Positions 7,861 through 15,469 are shown, numbered from the stretch's first letter. The stretch is 16,138 nucleotides of DNA from JAZBPO01 sp036351675 (GCA_036351675.1 JAZBPO010000089.1:1-16138); one strand, 5' to 3'. Notes: a model not told the origin generated them from the letters alone. A program made the numbers and translations.

Positions 7861-7996
7861 CTCTCTTTCTCCCTCTCGTTCGATGCGGCTGTTGTGCGCC
7901 GACTAATTCACGTTCATCAAAGCGGGCCGGATCATGCCACCACACCTCGCCGGAACCAATCGTGGCAGTCTCGGCCTGCTGCGGAGGGAGGAGCGT

Positions 7997-8734
7997 ATGT
8001 GCGGCCGCTTCAACATGACCACGGATCCGCTCACGCGTCTGTTCATGGCGCTCGTGGGCCAGCCCTTTCCGGGCGGCGACCGGCTGAACGTCGCGCCGAC
8101 GGAGATCGTGCCGGTGATCGCCGCCGAGGACGGCGAGCGGCGCATCGCCGACATGCAGTGGTGGCTGGTCCCCCACTGGTCGAAGGAGCCGAAGACACGC
8201 TATGCGACCTTCAACGCGCGCTCGGAGAAGATGGCGACCTCGAACGCCTTCCGCAGCCCCTTCCTGCACCGGCGCTGCGTGGTGCCCGTCTCGGGCTTCT
8301 ACGAGTGGCTCACGGGTCCGGACGGGAAGAAGCAGCCGCACTACGTGGTCGCCGACGACGCGGAGGCGGGCCTCGTGCTGGCCGGGCTCTGGGACCTCTG
8401 GCAGGGCGGCCACCACCATCGTCTCGAGAGCTTCACGCTCGTCACGACGGCGGCGCACGACCGGCTCAGCTGGCTGCACGATCGCCAGCCGGTGATGCTG
8501 ACGCAGGCGGAAGCGGAAACCTGGCTCGACGCGGACGCGGACCCGGAAACGCTGCTCGGTCTCTGCGCATCGCGCATCGCCGTGCCGCTCGCCGTGGTGC
8601 CGACGTCGCCGCGCATGAACAACTCGCGCTTCAAGGACGCGGCCTGCCTCGAGGCCATCGGTGAGGCGCGACACCTCGCGGTGACTGGGTCTGACGCGGA
8701 GGAGAGCTGCGGCGGCGCACTCAGCGCACGGTGA
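7997..8734 (+). CDS. SOS response-associated peptidase (HMCES/YedK, SRAP family)
   Basis: A 245-residue SRAP protein that shields abasic sites in single-stranded DNA by a covalent thiazolidine link through its N-terminal cysteine, exposed after removal of Met1. Family residues are present: Cys2 in MCGRFN, Asn73 in FNARSE, Glu103 in SGFYEWL and His161 in WLHDRQPVML (the family usually has H.RMP, so Arg-Gln replaces Arg-Met). The WWLVPHW motif is at 55-61. The start at 7997 is fixed by Cys2, which must be the second residue, and by a strong purine-rich site (GGAGGGAGGAG). An ATG at 7934 in the same frame is too far upstream. The last 14 bases overlap the convergent TetR gene. No LexA box (CTGT-N8-ACAG) was seen upstream. 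Confidence 0.94.
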   Translation: MCGRFNMTTDPLTRLFMALVGQPFPGGDRLNVAPTEIVPVIAAEDGERRIADMQWWLVPHWSKEPKTRYATFNARSEKMATSNAFRSPFLHRRCVVPVSGFYEWLTGPDGKKQPHYVVADDAEAGLVLAGLWDLWQGGHHHRLESFTLVTTAAHDRLSWLHDRQPVMLTQAEAETWLDADADPETLLGLCASRIAVPLAVVPTSPRMNNSRFKDAACLEAIGEARHLAVTGSDAEESCGGALSAR

Positions 8735-9356
8735 GCCGTGGCCCCAGCACGAGCTCGAGCTGCGCGTGCAGCTCCTCCAGCGCCCCCTCCGGCGTCATCT
8801 CCTCGAGGACCACGAAGCGGAGGATCGCGTGGTCGATGAGCACGAAGAGCACGTCGGCGAGCGTGGCGACGTCGGTCTCCGGTGCAAGCGTGCCCGCCCG
8901 GCGCTCGCGTTCGAGCAGCTCCCGCAGCTGCGTGGCGGGGCCGAGCAGCTCGAAGGCGTTCACCTCGTCGGCCTGCTCGGGCGCGTGCAGGTACTCCGAC
9001 GTCGCCTCGCGCCAGAGTCGACGGTCGATGCCATCCACGAAGCGCACGTAGTGGTCGGCGGCGGCGAGGATCGACGCGAGCGGGTCCCCGGTCTCGATCG
9101 CCGCGAGCGCGCCGGCCGCGGACGTCGCTTCGTCGAGGCGCGTCGTCACCCAGGCCAGCGCGAGGCGGGCCTTGTTCGGAAAGTGGTTGTAGAGCGTCTG
9201 GTACGCGACGCCGGCGGCGTCGGCGACCGCGCGCATGTTGGTGGCGTCGTAGCCGTCCGCGAGAAAACGCTCGCCAGCGATGGCGACGAGACGCGCGCGC
9301 AGCGCACGCCGTTTGCGTTCCCGGAGTCCCGATGCTGCGCGCGCGCTGGTCGCCAT
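8721..9356 (-). CDS. TetR/AcrR family transcriptional regulator
   Basis: A 211-residue repressor with an N-terminal TetR DNA-binding domain: the first helix around 18-34 (RARLVAIAGERFLADGYDAT) and the helix-turn-helix at about 40-60 (MRAVADAAGVAYQTLYNHFPNK), followed by a divergent ligand-binding domain. The frame is open far upstream, but MATSARAASGLRERKRR is the usual family N-terminus, so ATG 9356 is chosen. It is divergent from the LolA-like/ABC/beta-barrel operon with only 73 bases between starts, and a palindrome lies in that gap. Local, and probably self, repression of that operon is therefore likely. The inducer may be a lipid or lipophilic compound, as is common in the family, but this is inference. 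Confidence 0.93.
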   Translation of the reverse strand: MATSARAASGLRERKRRALRARLVAIAGERFLADGYDATNMRAVADAAGVAYQTLYNHFPNKARLALAWVTTRLDEATSAAGALAAIETGDPLASILAAADHYVRFVDGIDRRLWREATSEYLHAPEQADEVNAFELLGPATQLRELLERERRAGTLAPETDVATLADVLFVLIDHAILRFVVLEEMTPEGALEELHAQLELVLGPRLTVR

Positions 9357-9371
9357 CGACGAACTGGATGC

Positions 9372-9387
9372 GGTCCAAAATTGGATC
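9372..9387. promoter_or_regulatory. Candidate TetR operator
   Basis: An imperfect 16-base inverted repeat, GGTCCAA-AA-TTGGATC, contains the perfect core TCCAA-AA-TTGGA at 9374-9385. It lies 18 bases from the TetR start and 43 bases from the start of the divergent operon, next to a predicted promoter. Its AT-rich centre stands out in a very GC-rich region. Binding is not proven. Confidence 0.5.
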
Positions 9388-9414
9388 GTATACAGTTTCG
9401 TCTCGAGCTGCCAA
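9387..9414 (-). promoter_or_regulatory. Candidate sigma-70 promoter of the TetR gene
   Basis: On the minus strand TTGGCA (9414-9409) and TATACG (9392-9387) are spaced by 16 bases. Transcription would begin near 9380, inside the palindrome at 9372-9387, which fits autorepression. No equally good promoter was found for the plus-strand operon. Confidence 0.4.
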
Positions 9415-9429
9415 GCGAGAGGCGGGCCC

Positions 9430-10305
9430 ATGCTGCGGGGACGGATGCGGATCGCACTGCGTGGCCTCGGCATGCGTCGGCGACTCGCGCGTCGCCTGCG
9501 CCGCTGGTTGCCCCTGCTGCTGCTCGGCTCGCCGCTGTTGCTGCCGCTGGTCCAGTCGGAAGCCGCGGCCTCGGAAGCGCGCAGCGGCGCGGAGGTCCGT
9601 CCGCCCGCGCGCTCCGCGCGGGAACTCATCGCCGCCGCCATCGACCAGACGCGCGGCCGTACCTCCTACGTCGAGATGGAGATGGAAGTCCACCGGCCGG
9701 ACTGGTCGCGCACCTCGGCGATCGTCGCCTGGACCCGCGGCCGCGAGGACGCGCTGATCCGCTTCACCGGGCCGCCGCGTGACGCCGGCAACGCGACGCT
9801 CAAGGAAGGCGAGCAGATGTGGACCTTCACGCCGCGCCTGAATCGCGTCGTCAGACTGCCGTACAGCATGATGTCGCAGAGCTGGGCAGGCTCCGACTTC
9901 TCCTACAACGATCTCTCGCGCACCGATGCGCTCCTCAGGCACTACCAGCACGAGCTCGTGGAGACGCGCGAGGAGGACGGCCTGCGCATCTACACGCTGG
10001 ACTCGATCCCGGACGCGGACGCGCCCGTGGTCTGGGGCCGCCAGCGCCTCGTCATGCGCGAGGACTTCGTGATGCTCGAGCAGACCTTCTTCGACCAGGA
10101 CGGGATTCCGCTCAAGCGCATGGAGACGCTGGAGATCGCCGAGCTCGGTGGACGGCTGATCCCGCGGGTCATGCGCATGTGGAGGCTCGACGAGGCGGAC
10201 CACTGGACCGAGGTGCGCTACCGCTCGGCCGAGTTCGACCTCGCGATTCCGGACCGGCGGTTCACCCTGTTCGCGCTGCGCAACCAGGACGGCCGCAGTG
10301 GCTGA
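9430..10305 (+). CDS. LolA-like periplasmic protein (outer membrane lipoprotein-sorting family)
   Basis: An exported protein of about 291 residues. After an Arg-rich N-terminus a hydrophobic stretch (27-41, LPLLLLGSPLLLPLV) and an Ala-rich cleavage region form a signal peptide. The mature part has the features of the COG2834/LolA_like family: TSYVEMEMEVHRPDW, GREDALIRFTGPPRDAGNATLKEGEQMWTF, RLPYSMMSQSWAGSDFSYND, then FDQDGIPLKRMETLEI and DLAIPDRRFTLFAL. This fold is a half-barrel that carries a lipid or lipoprotein acyl chain. It differs from true LolA in length and in the added blocks. ATG 9430 is chosen because it gives a signal peptide; ATG 9445 or 9472 are alternatives. The gene overlaps the first permease by eight bases and lies next to the TetR promoter region. 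Its cargo is unknown. Confidence 0.85.
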   Translation: MLRGRMRIALRGLGMRRRLARRLRRWLPLLLLGSPLLLPLVQSEAAASEARSGAEVRPPARSARELIAAAIDQTRGRTSYVEMEMEVHRPDWSRTSAIVAWTRGREDALIRFTGPPRDAGNATLKEGEQMWTFTPRLNRVVRLPYSMMSQSWAGSDFSYNDLSRTDALLRHYQHELVETREEDGLRIYTLDSIPDADAPVVWGRQRLVMREDFVMLEQTFFDQDGIPLKRMETLEIAELGGRLIPRVMRMWRLDEADHWTEVRYRSAEFDLAIPDRRFTLFALRNQDGRSG

Positions 10306-11623
10306 ATCGACGGCGCTGCCGGGCGTGGCCGCGGGCCGGGACGGCCGCGAGCGGGCGGCGCCCTCCAGCCTGCAGGCCGCCGCCTCGCTCGCGATCCTGG
10401 CCGTCGCCTGGCGCAATCTCGGGCGCAACCGCAAACGCACGGCCCTGACGGCGAGCGCCGTCGGCTTCGCGTCCATGCTGCTCGTGTTCGCCATGAGCAT
10501 GCAGGGCGGGTCCTACGGCGCGATGGTCGACAACGCGACGCGCCTCGTGACCGGTCACCTGCAGATCCAGGACGCGCGCTTCGCGGACGATCCGAAGATG
10601 CGCTACTTCCTCGCGGACGCGGAGGCACGCGTCGCGGCGCTGGAGGCGGACCCGCGCGTGCGCGCCGCGAGTCCGCGCATCCAGGCCTTCGCGGTGCTCT
10701 CCGGCGCCGAACGCAGCTTCGGCGGGCAGATCATGGGCGTCGATCCGGAACGCGAGCGCCACTTCTCGTTGCTCCCGGAATTCGTGGGAGCGGGGCGCTG
10801 GCTGAGCGGAGAACGCGGTGAGCTCGTGCTCGGTACGGCGCTGGCCCGCAATCTCGACGTGGCGCTCGGTGACGAGGTGGTGATTCTCGGTACGGCACCT
10901 GACGGCAGCATCGCTGCGGCGGTTGCCACGCTCGTCGGTCTGCTCGCCACGGGCCAGCCCGAGATCGACCGCAGCCTCGCACAGATGCCCATCGGCGACG
11001 TGCGCGAGGCGTTCCTGCTCGACGACGCGGCCCACGCGATCGTCGTCACCGTCGCCGACGTGCGCGACGCCGACGCCCTCGCCGCGCCGCTGCTCGGGAT
11101 CGCCGCCGGCGCCGGCGGCGGCGATGCGGTGCTGCGCGCCCGGCCCTGGCGTGAACTGATCCCCGAACTCGAGCAGATGATCGAACTCGACAAGGCCTCG
11201 GCCTACTTCTTCTACGTGCTGCTCGCGCTCATGGTGACCTTCTCGATCACCAACACCTTCATGATGACGGTCTTCGAGCGGACCCGGGAGTTCGGGACGC
11301 TGCTGGCGATCGGCTGCCGGCCCGGTTTCGTGATCGCCCTGCTGCAGGTCGAATCGCTGCTGCTCTGCGGGCTCGGCGTGTTCGGCGGCACGGTCCTCGG
11401 CCTCGCCCTCACGGGCGGTCTCATGGTCGTGGGCATCCCGCTCGACGAGATGGGCGCGGAACTCCTGCGCCAGTACCACATGCCCGAACGGCTCTATCCC
11501 ACGCTGTCGCTCGAGGCGGTGCTGAGCGGTCCGTTGTTCATGCTCGCGGCGACGCAGATCGCCGCGCTGCTGCCGGCCCTGCGTCTGCGCGGACTCGAGC
11601 CCGTGGCCGCGCTCCGGGACTGA
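10298..11623 (+). CDS. ABC transporter permease, FtsX/MacB (LolC/E-like), first subunit
   Basis: A 441-residue inner-membrane protein with the four-helix MacB/LolC topology. AWRNLGRNRKRTAL (37-50) leads into helix 1 (about 50-68). A large periplasmic domain follows (about 70-300), then helix 2 (302-325), the coupling segment ERTREFGTLLAIGCRPGFV, helix 3 (350-378) and helix 4 (408-430), ending LEPVAALRD as is usual for FtsX permeases. Such permeases work by mechanotransmission, extracting or displacing periplasmic or membrane cargo rather than carrying it through a channel. The start is a GTG overlapping the stop of the LolA-like gene; a later GTG near 10325 is possible. The second permease follows four bases after the stop and shares blocks such as W-R-[ED]-L-I-P, so the two are paralogues and likely a heterodimer. 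Confidence 0.9.
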   Translation: MAESTALPGVAAGRDGRERAAPSSLQAAASLAILAVAWRNLGRNRKRTALTASAVGFASMLLVFAMSMQGGSYGAMVDNATRLVTGHLQIQDARFADDPKMRYFLADAEARVAALEADPRVRAASPRIQAFAVLSGAERSFGGQIMGVDPERERHFSLLPEFVGAGRWLSGERGELVLGTALARNLDVALGDEVVILGTAPDGSIAAAVATLVGLLATGQPEIDRSLAQMPIGDVREAFLLDDAAHAIVVTVADVRDADALAAPLLGIAAGAGGGDAVLRARPWRELIPELEQMIELDKASAYFFYVLLALMVTFSITNTFMMTVFERTREFGTLLAIGCRPGFVIALLQVESLLLCGLGVFGGTVLGLALTGGLMVVGIPLDEMGAELLRQYHMPERLYPTLSLEAVLSGPLFMLAATQIAALLPALRLRGLEPVAALRD

Positions 11624-11627
11624 CGCC

Positions 11628-12881
11628 GTGCCCCTCTCGCTGCTCCTGTCCCTGTCCTGGCGCAACCTGCTCCGCAACGGCCGGCGCACACTCATGCTGT
11701 CGCTGGCCGTCGCCGTCGGCGTGACCTCCCTCGTGCTCATGGCGGCGCTGCTGCGCGGCTGGCTCGCCTCGACCGTGGACGAGGCCCTCGACGGCCTCAC
11801 CGGGCACCTGCGCGTCCACGAGACGGCGTGGCTGGACGATCCGGGCGCCGATGCCTCCTTCCCGCTGCCGGCCGCCTGGACGGCGTCCCTCGATAGCGAC
11901 GCCGACGTGCTGACCTGGACGGCACGCCTGCGGGTTCCAGCCGTGGTGATGAGCGAGCGGGAGACGCGCGGCGCCATGATCGTCGGCGTCGATGCGGCGC
12001 GTGAGCGTGGTCTTTCCTTCCTCGGCGACGCGCGCATCGAGGGGCGGGGCCTCGCGGGCCTCGAGGACGGCGGCCTGCTCCTCGGCGCGGCGCTCGCCGA
12101 GGAACTCGAGACCGGTCTCGGTAAGCGCGTGGTGCTCATGACCCAGGGCGCGGACGGCGCCACGGTCGAGCGGGGCTATCGCATCGTCGGCGTCTACGAC
12201 GTGCAGGGCGAAGCGCTCGAGAAGGCCTTCCTGTTCACGGGCCGGGCCGCGCTCGCCCGCACGCTGCGTCTGCGCGACGAGTACGTGACGGAGGTCAGCC
12301 TGCGTCTGCTGCCGGAGCGGGCCGAGGACATCGACGCCATCGCCGCGCGCATCGAGGCCGCCGCGCGCGCGGCGGTCGACGGCGACCTCGCGGTGCGCAC
12401 CTGGCGCGACCTGATCCCGCAGGCCGCGGCCATGGTCGAGGTCTCCGACACGAGCATCTGGGTCTGGTATCTGATCCTCATGTCGGCCCTCGGCTTCGGC
12501 CTCGTCAACACGCTGCTCACCTCCGTCATGGAGCGCGTCCGGGAACTCGGCCTGCTGCAGGCCGTGGGCATGCGCCCGACCGGCGTGCTCTGGCAGGTGC
12601 TGCTCGAGTCCTGGCTGATCCTCACGGTGGGGCTCGCCGCGGGCCTCCTCGGCGGCCTGCTCGCGATCTGGTGGCTCGAGGACGGCATCGATCTCGGCGC
12701 CTGGTCCGAGGGCCTCGAGATGTTCGGCATCAGTCGCGTGCTGGTGCCGCAGCTGTTCGTCTCCGATCTGCTCGAGATCGGTGCCGTGGTGCTGGGGCTC
12801 GGCCTGCTCGGCAGCATCTATCCGGCGCGCAAGGCCGTGGCGATCGACCCCCTGAAGGCGCTCAACCGGCAGCAGGAGTGA
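11628..12881 (+). CDS. ABC transporter permease, FtsX/MacB (LolC/E-like), second subunit
   Basis: A 417-residue permease with the same plan as its neighbour: SWRNLLRNGRRTLML (10-24), helix 1 (about 22-43), a periplasmic domain (about 45-272), helix 2 (277-300), MERVRELGLLQAVGMRPTGV, helix 3 (327-350) and helix 4 (382-400), ending YPARKAVAIDPLKALNRQQE. It starts with GTG four bases after the previous stop. Blocks shared with the first permease (GHLRV after helix 1, TWRDLIPQAAAMVE before helix 2) show that the pair arose by duplication. Two different subunits with one ATPase imitate the LolCDE arrangement rather than MacB, in which one polypeptide is both permease and ATPase. The ATPase gene follows after four bases. 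Confidence 0.92.
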   Translation: MPLSLLLSLSWRNLLRNGRRTLMLSLAVAVGVTSLVLMAALLRGWLASTVDEALDGLTGHLRVHETAWLDDPGADASFPLPAAWTASLDSDADVLTWTARLRVPAVVMSERETRGAMIVGVDAARERGLSFLGDARIEGRGLAGLEDGGLLLGAALAEELETGLGKRVVLMTQGADGATVERGYRIVGVYDVQGEALEKAFLFTGRAALARTLRLRDEYVTEVSLRLLPERAEDIDAIAARIEAAARAAVDGDLAVRTWRDLIPQAAAMVEVSDTSIWVWYLILMSALGFGLVNTLLTSVMERVRELGLLQAVGMRPTGVLWQVLLESWLILTVGLAAGLLGGLLAIWWLEDGIDLGAWSEGLEMFGISRVLVPQLFVSDLLEIGAVVLGLGLLGSIYPARKAVAIDPLKALNRQQE

Positions 12882-12885
12882 GGCG

Positions 12886-13605
12886 ATGAGCGAAGCGGAA
12901 GTCCTCGAGGCCGGCACCGCGGCGCGCGTCGTCGAGTGCCGCGGCCTGCGCAAGCACTACGGCGAGGGCGAAGCGGTGGTGCATGCGCTCGCGGGCGTCG
13001 ACTTCGACGTCTTCGCGGGTCAGTTCGTGAGCCTCGCCGGGCCGTCCGGGTCCGGGAAGTCGACGCTCCTGAACATGATCGGCGCGCTGGACGTGCCCGA
13101 TGCGGGCACCGTGCGCATCGAAGGGGTCTCGCTCGCGGACCTGGACCGCGCCGCGCGCGCGGACCTGCGCCTGCGCCGCATCGGCTTCGTCTTCCAGTCC
13201 TACAACCTCGTCCCGGTGCTGAGCGCGCGCGAGAACGTCGAGTTCATCATGCAGCTGCAGGGCGTACCGGCGGCCGAGCGGCGCGCGCGCGCCCTAGCGG
13301 TGCTCGAGGAGCTGGGCCTCGCGGGCCTCGCGGAGCGCCGCCCGGGCGAGATGTCCGGCGGTCAGCAGCAGCGCGTCGCGGTGGCGCGCGCACTGGTGAC
13401 GCACCCGGTGCTGCTGCTCGCGGACGAACCGAGCGCCAACCTCGATTCGGCGACGACGACGGAGCTGCTCGAACTGCTCGCACGCCTGAACGCCGAGCAC
13501 GGCATGACCATCGTCACGGCGACACACGACCCGACGGTCATGAGCTACGCCCGGCGTCGCGTGCACATGGTCGACGGGCGCATCGAGCGCGACGAGGCGG
13601 CGTAG
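12886..13605 (+). CDS. ABC transporter ATP-binding protein (LolD/MacB type)
   Basis: A 239-residue cytoplasmic ATPase that powers the two FtsX permeases. Walker A is GPSGSGKST (52-60), the Q-loop glutamine is Q104 in FVFQSYNLVPVLSARENVE, the signature is MSGGQQQRVAVARAL (156-170), Walker B is VLLLADEPSANLDS (175-188) with Glu181, and the switch histidine is H214 in ATHDP. FQSYNL..VLSA.ENV and ADEPSANLDS are hallmarks of the LolD/MacB/FtsE clade. All catalytic residues are intact. A GGAGTGAGG ribosome site overlaps the end of the preceding permease. The next gene begins six bases after the stop, so the beta-barrel gene belongs to the same transcript. Confidence 0.96.
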   Translation: MSEAEVLEAGTAARVVECRGLRKHYGEGEAVVHALAGVDFDVFAGQFVSLAGPSGSGKSTLLNMIGALDVPDAGTVRIEGVSLADLDRAARADLRLRRIGFVFQSYNLVPVLSARENVEFIMQLQGVPAAERRARALAVLEELGLAGLAERRPGEMSGGQQQRVAVARALVTHPVLLLADEPSANLDSATTTELLELLARLNAEHGMTIVTATHDPTVMSYARRRVHMVDGRIERDEAA

Positions 13606-13611
13606 TCCCTC

Positions 13612-14832
13612 GTGCTCCGCTGCACGTTCCTCCTCGCCCTGACCCTCGCCGTGACCCTCGCCGTGCCGGCGGCGCTCGCGGAAGGCGAACTCACGGGCCG
13701 CTGGCGCGTGTTCGGGGTACGCAGTTTCCTGCCCGAGGACGACCTCCTCCGCCTCCGCGACGACACGCCCCGCGACCAGGCGACGACGGATCTGCGGCTC
13801 ACCTGGAACGACGTGCGCGGCGCGTTCGACTACGAGATCGCCCTCGAGCTCGGCGCCGCCTACGACACGGCGGGGCAGGCCTACGGACCCGATCGCCGTG
13901 CCCTCGATCTCGGCCTGCAGCAGTCTCCCGGTGCCGATCTGGGTACGGCGGCGCGTCTCGACCGGTTCTGGTTCGGCACGGAACTCGGCGCCTGGCGCCT
14001 GACGCTCGGACGTCAGGCCGCGTCCTTCGGTGGCGGCCTCGTCTTCCAGCCCATGGATCTGTTCAATCCCTTCTCGCCGGTGGAGATCGACCGGGACTTC
14101 AAGGCCGGCGACGACATGCTCGTGCTCTCGCGCCCCTTCGACGACGGCAGCGAGATCGGGCTCTTCGCCGTGGGTCGCCGGGGAGAGGGCGGCGCGATCG
14201 ATGCCGATGCGAGTTCCGCGGCCCTGCGCTGGCGCGGTTTTCTCGGCAGCGTTTCCGCGGAAACACTGCTCGGCATGCACCTCGACGATCCGCTGCTCGC
14301 GCTCAGTTTCTCGGGGCCGGTCGGTACGGCCGTCTGGCGCCTGGACCTCGTCGGCCAGCGCGAGGGTGGCGAGCTGCGCCTCTCGGGCGTCGCCAACGTC
14401 GACTGGAGCTTCGTCGCCGCCGGCAGGAACGTCTACCTGTTCGGCGAGCTCTACCGCAGCGCCTTCGGCCTCGAGGAGCCTTCTCTCGCCGGCCTGCAGG
14501 CGAAGCCGGCGTTGCGCCGACGCGTCGAGCGCGGCGAACTGTTCGTGGTCGGCCGTGACTATGCTTCCGTGGGCGCCACGCTCGAATGGCACCCGCTCGT
14601 GCGTCAGAACCTGCTCGCGATCCACGAATTCGCGGGGCACTCGCAGCTGGTGCAGAGCACGATCGACTGGCGTCCCGACGACTCCAGCATCTGGCAGTTC
14701 TCCCTGGTGGCGCCCCTCGGCGACCGGGGCGACGAATTCGGTCGCCTGCTCGCCGGTACCGGGGCCGAGGGCTCGCCCCTGACGGTCGGCGGCGGGAAGC
14801 GCCTGCTGGTGCGCTGGAGCCTCTACTTCTGA
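13612..14832 (+). CDS. Predicted outer-membrane beta-barrel protein of the ABC operon
   Basis: A 406-residue exported protein with no family I can name. The signal peptide is about residues 1-23 (hydrophobic LLALTLAVTLAVPAALA, cleavage after ALA). The mature chain shows alternating hydrophobic and polar strands with many aromatic residues at strand ends, for example LTGRWRVFGVRSF, FDYEIALELGAAYD, WFGTELGAWRLTLGRQ, VYLFGELYRSAF and IWQFSLVAPLG. It ends in LVRWSLYF, the terminal aromatic that the BAM machinery recognises in outer-membrane barrels. LTLGRQAASFGGGLVFQPMDLFNPF recalls DUF1302-type and alginate-export-like barrels; that similarity is only suggestive. The start is a GTG six bases after the ATPase stop, without a clear ribosome site, so coupling is likely. 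In context it could be the outer-membrane end of the transport route. Confidence 0.78.
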   Translation: MLRCTFLLALTLAVTLAVPAALAEGELTGRWRVFGVRSFLPEDDLLRLRDDTPRDQATTDLRLTWNDVRGAFDYEIALELGAAYDTAGQAYGPDRRALDLGLQQSPGADLGTAARLDRFWFGTELGAWRLTLGRQAASFGGGLVFQPMDLFNPFSPVEIDRDFKAGDDMLVLSRPFDDGSEIGLFAVGRRGEGGAIDADASSAALRWRGFLGSVSAETLLGMHLDDPLLALSFSGPVGTAVWRLDLVGQREGGELRLSGVANVDWSFVAAGRNVYLFGELYRSAFGLEEPSLAGLQAKPALRRRVERGELFVVGRDYASVGATLEWHPLVRQNLLAIHEFAGHSQLVQSTIDWRPDDSSIWQFSLVAPLGDRGDEFGRLLAGTGAEGSPLTVGGGKRLLVRWSLYF

Positions 14833-14835
14833 TCG

Positions 14836-15357
14836 TCAGACGCGACAGCGGCCCTCGTAGTCCACGACCGCGTCGCCTGCGGCGTCGGTCGCCCCGTTCC
14901 CGCTGATCGTGAGCTCGCAGCGGGTGCGCCGATCGCCCGCGAGGACGGTCTCGAGGAACACCTCGCCGCGGGTGGCGCGCGTGTCCAGGTCCACCTCGAA
15001 GCGGAAGGTGTCGTCGAGCATCAGCACGGGCTGGCCGCCGAGTACCGTGCCGCTGAAGACCTGGTGACCGCTGTTCACGAGTGTCCCTGCCGCGAGGTCG
15101 AAGACCGACACGGGGTGGTAGAGGACCCGGCCCACGAGATCGCCGCTGAGTTCGACGATCTCGGTGCTGCGCTGCACGAAGCCCGTCGCCGTCTGCTCGG
15201 GTTCGCCGTGCACCAGGGCCGTCGAGAAGCGGTGCACGCCGGTTCCGGACACGGGGCGCCAACCCTGACCCGGTTCGTCGTCGCCACCAGCGGCCTGGGC
15301 GGAGGGCCCCAGCAACAGCAGAGCGGTGAAGGAGATGGAGCGGATGGAAGCGGTCAT
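14836..15357 (-). CDS. Small secreted protein of unknown function
   Basis: The protein has 173 residues and I do not recognise a family. A typical signal peptide (ISFTALLLLGPSAQA, cleavage near residue 22) is followed by an acidic linker and a beta-rich domain without membrane segments. The only two cysteines of the mature chain are near the C-terminus (RTRCELTIS and YEGRCRV) and could form a disulfide, which fits the periplasm or exterior. GAGGTGA lies five bases before the ATG. It is convergent with the beta-barrel gene, with three bases between stops, and divergent from the helix-turn-helix regulator with a 116-base gap. It could be a target of that regulator, but no functional link is visible. 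Confidence 0.75.
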   Translation of the reverse strand: MTASIRSISFTALLLLGPSAQAAGGDDEPGQGWRPVSGTGVHRFSTALVHGEPEQTATGFVQRSTEIVELSGDLVGRVLYHPVSVFDLAAGTLVNSGHQVFSGTVLGGQPVLMLDDTFRFEVDLDTRATRGEVFLETVLAGDRRTRCELTISGNGATDAAGDAVVDYEGRCRV

Positions 15358-15433
15358 GGGGTCACCTCGGTTGGAATCTGCGGAGTGCAGGCGGCATGCT
15401 CCCGCGACCGGTCACCGCTCGCGAGACGCATGA

Positions 15434-15469
15434 CGGGCCATGGCCCGCTCTGGCCCACTCTGACCCGCC
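15434..15469. promoter_or_regulatory. Palindrome and tandem decamers upstream of the HTH/TolB-like gene
   Basis: A perfect 14-base palindrome CGGGCCATGGCCCG (15434-15447) runs into three degenerate tandem decamers beginning at 15441: TGGCCCGCTC, TGGCCCACTC and TGACCCGCCC. The last ends four bases before the ATG, so the array covers the place where a ribosome site should be, and no Shine-Dalgarno is visible. A binding site for the encoded regulator or another factor is plausible but untested. Confidence 0.4.

Noticed and set aside
7861..7996. Search for a LexA box or clear promoter between the thiolase and the SOS-associated peptidase.
   Set aside because: No CTGT-N8-ACAG site and no -35/-10 pair of good quality were found, so nothing is annotated apart from the ribosome sites.
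8341..10500. A 719-codon open frame on the minus strand spanning the TetR and LolA-like genes.
   Set aside because: It crosses the TetR gene in another frame and runs antisense to the SOS-associated peptidase and the LolA-like gene; its composition is Arg/Ala-rich with no motif.
11101..11120. A perfect 20-base GC-only palindrome (CGCCGCCGGCGCCGGCGGCG).
   Set aside because: It encodes an Ala/Gly linker in the first permease; runs of GCC and GGC codons are self-complementary, so codon use is a sufficient explanation.
10262..12953. Long minus-strand open frames (633 and 471 codons) opposite the two permeases.
   Set aside because: Both permeases and the ATPase have full family motifs in the plus strand, and the antisense products are His/Arg/Glu-rich with no domain.
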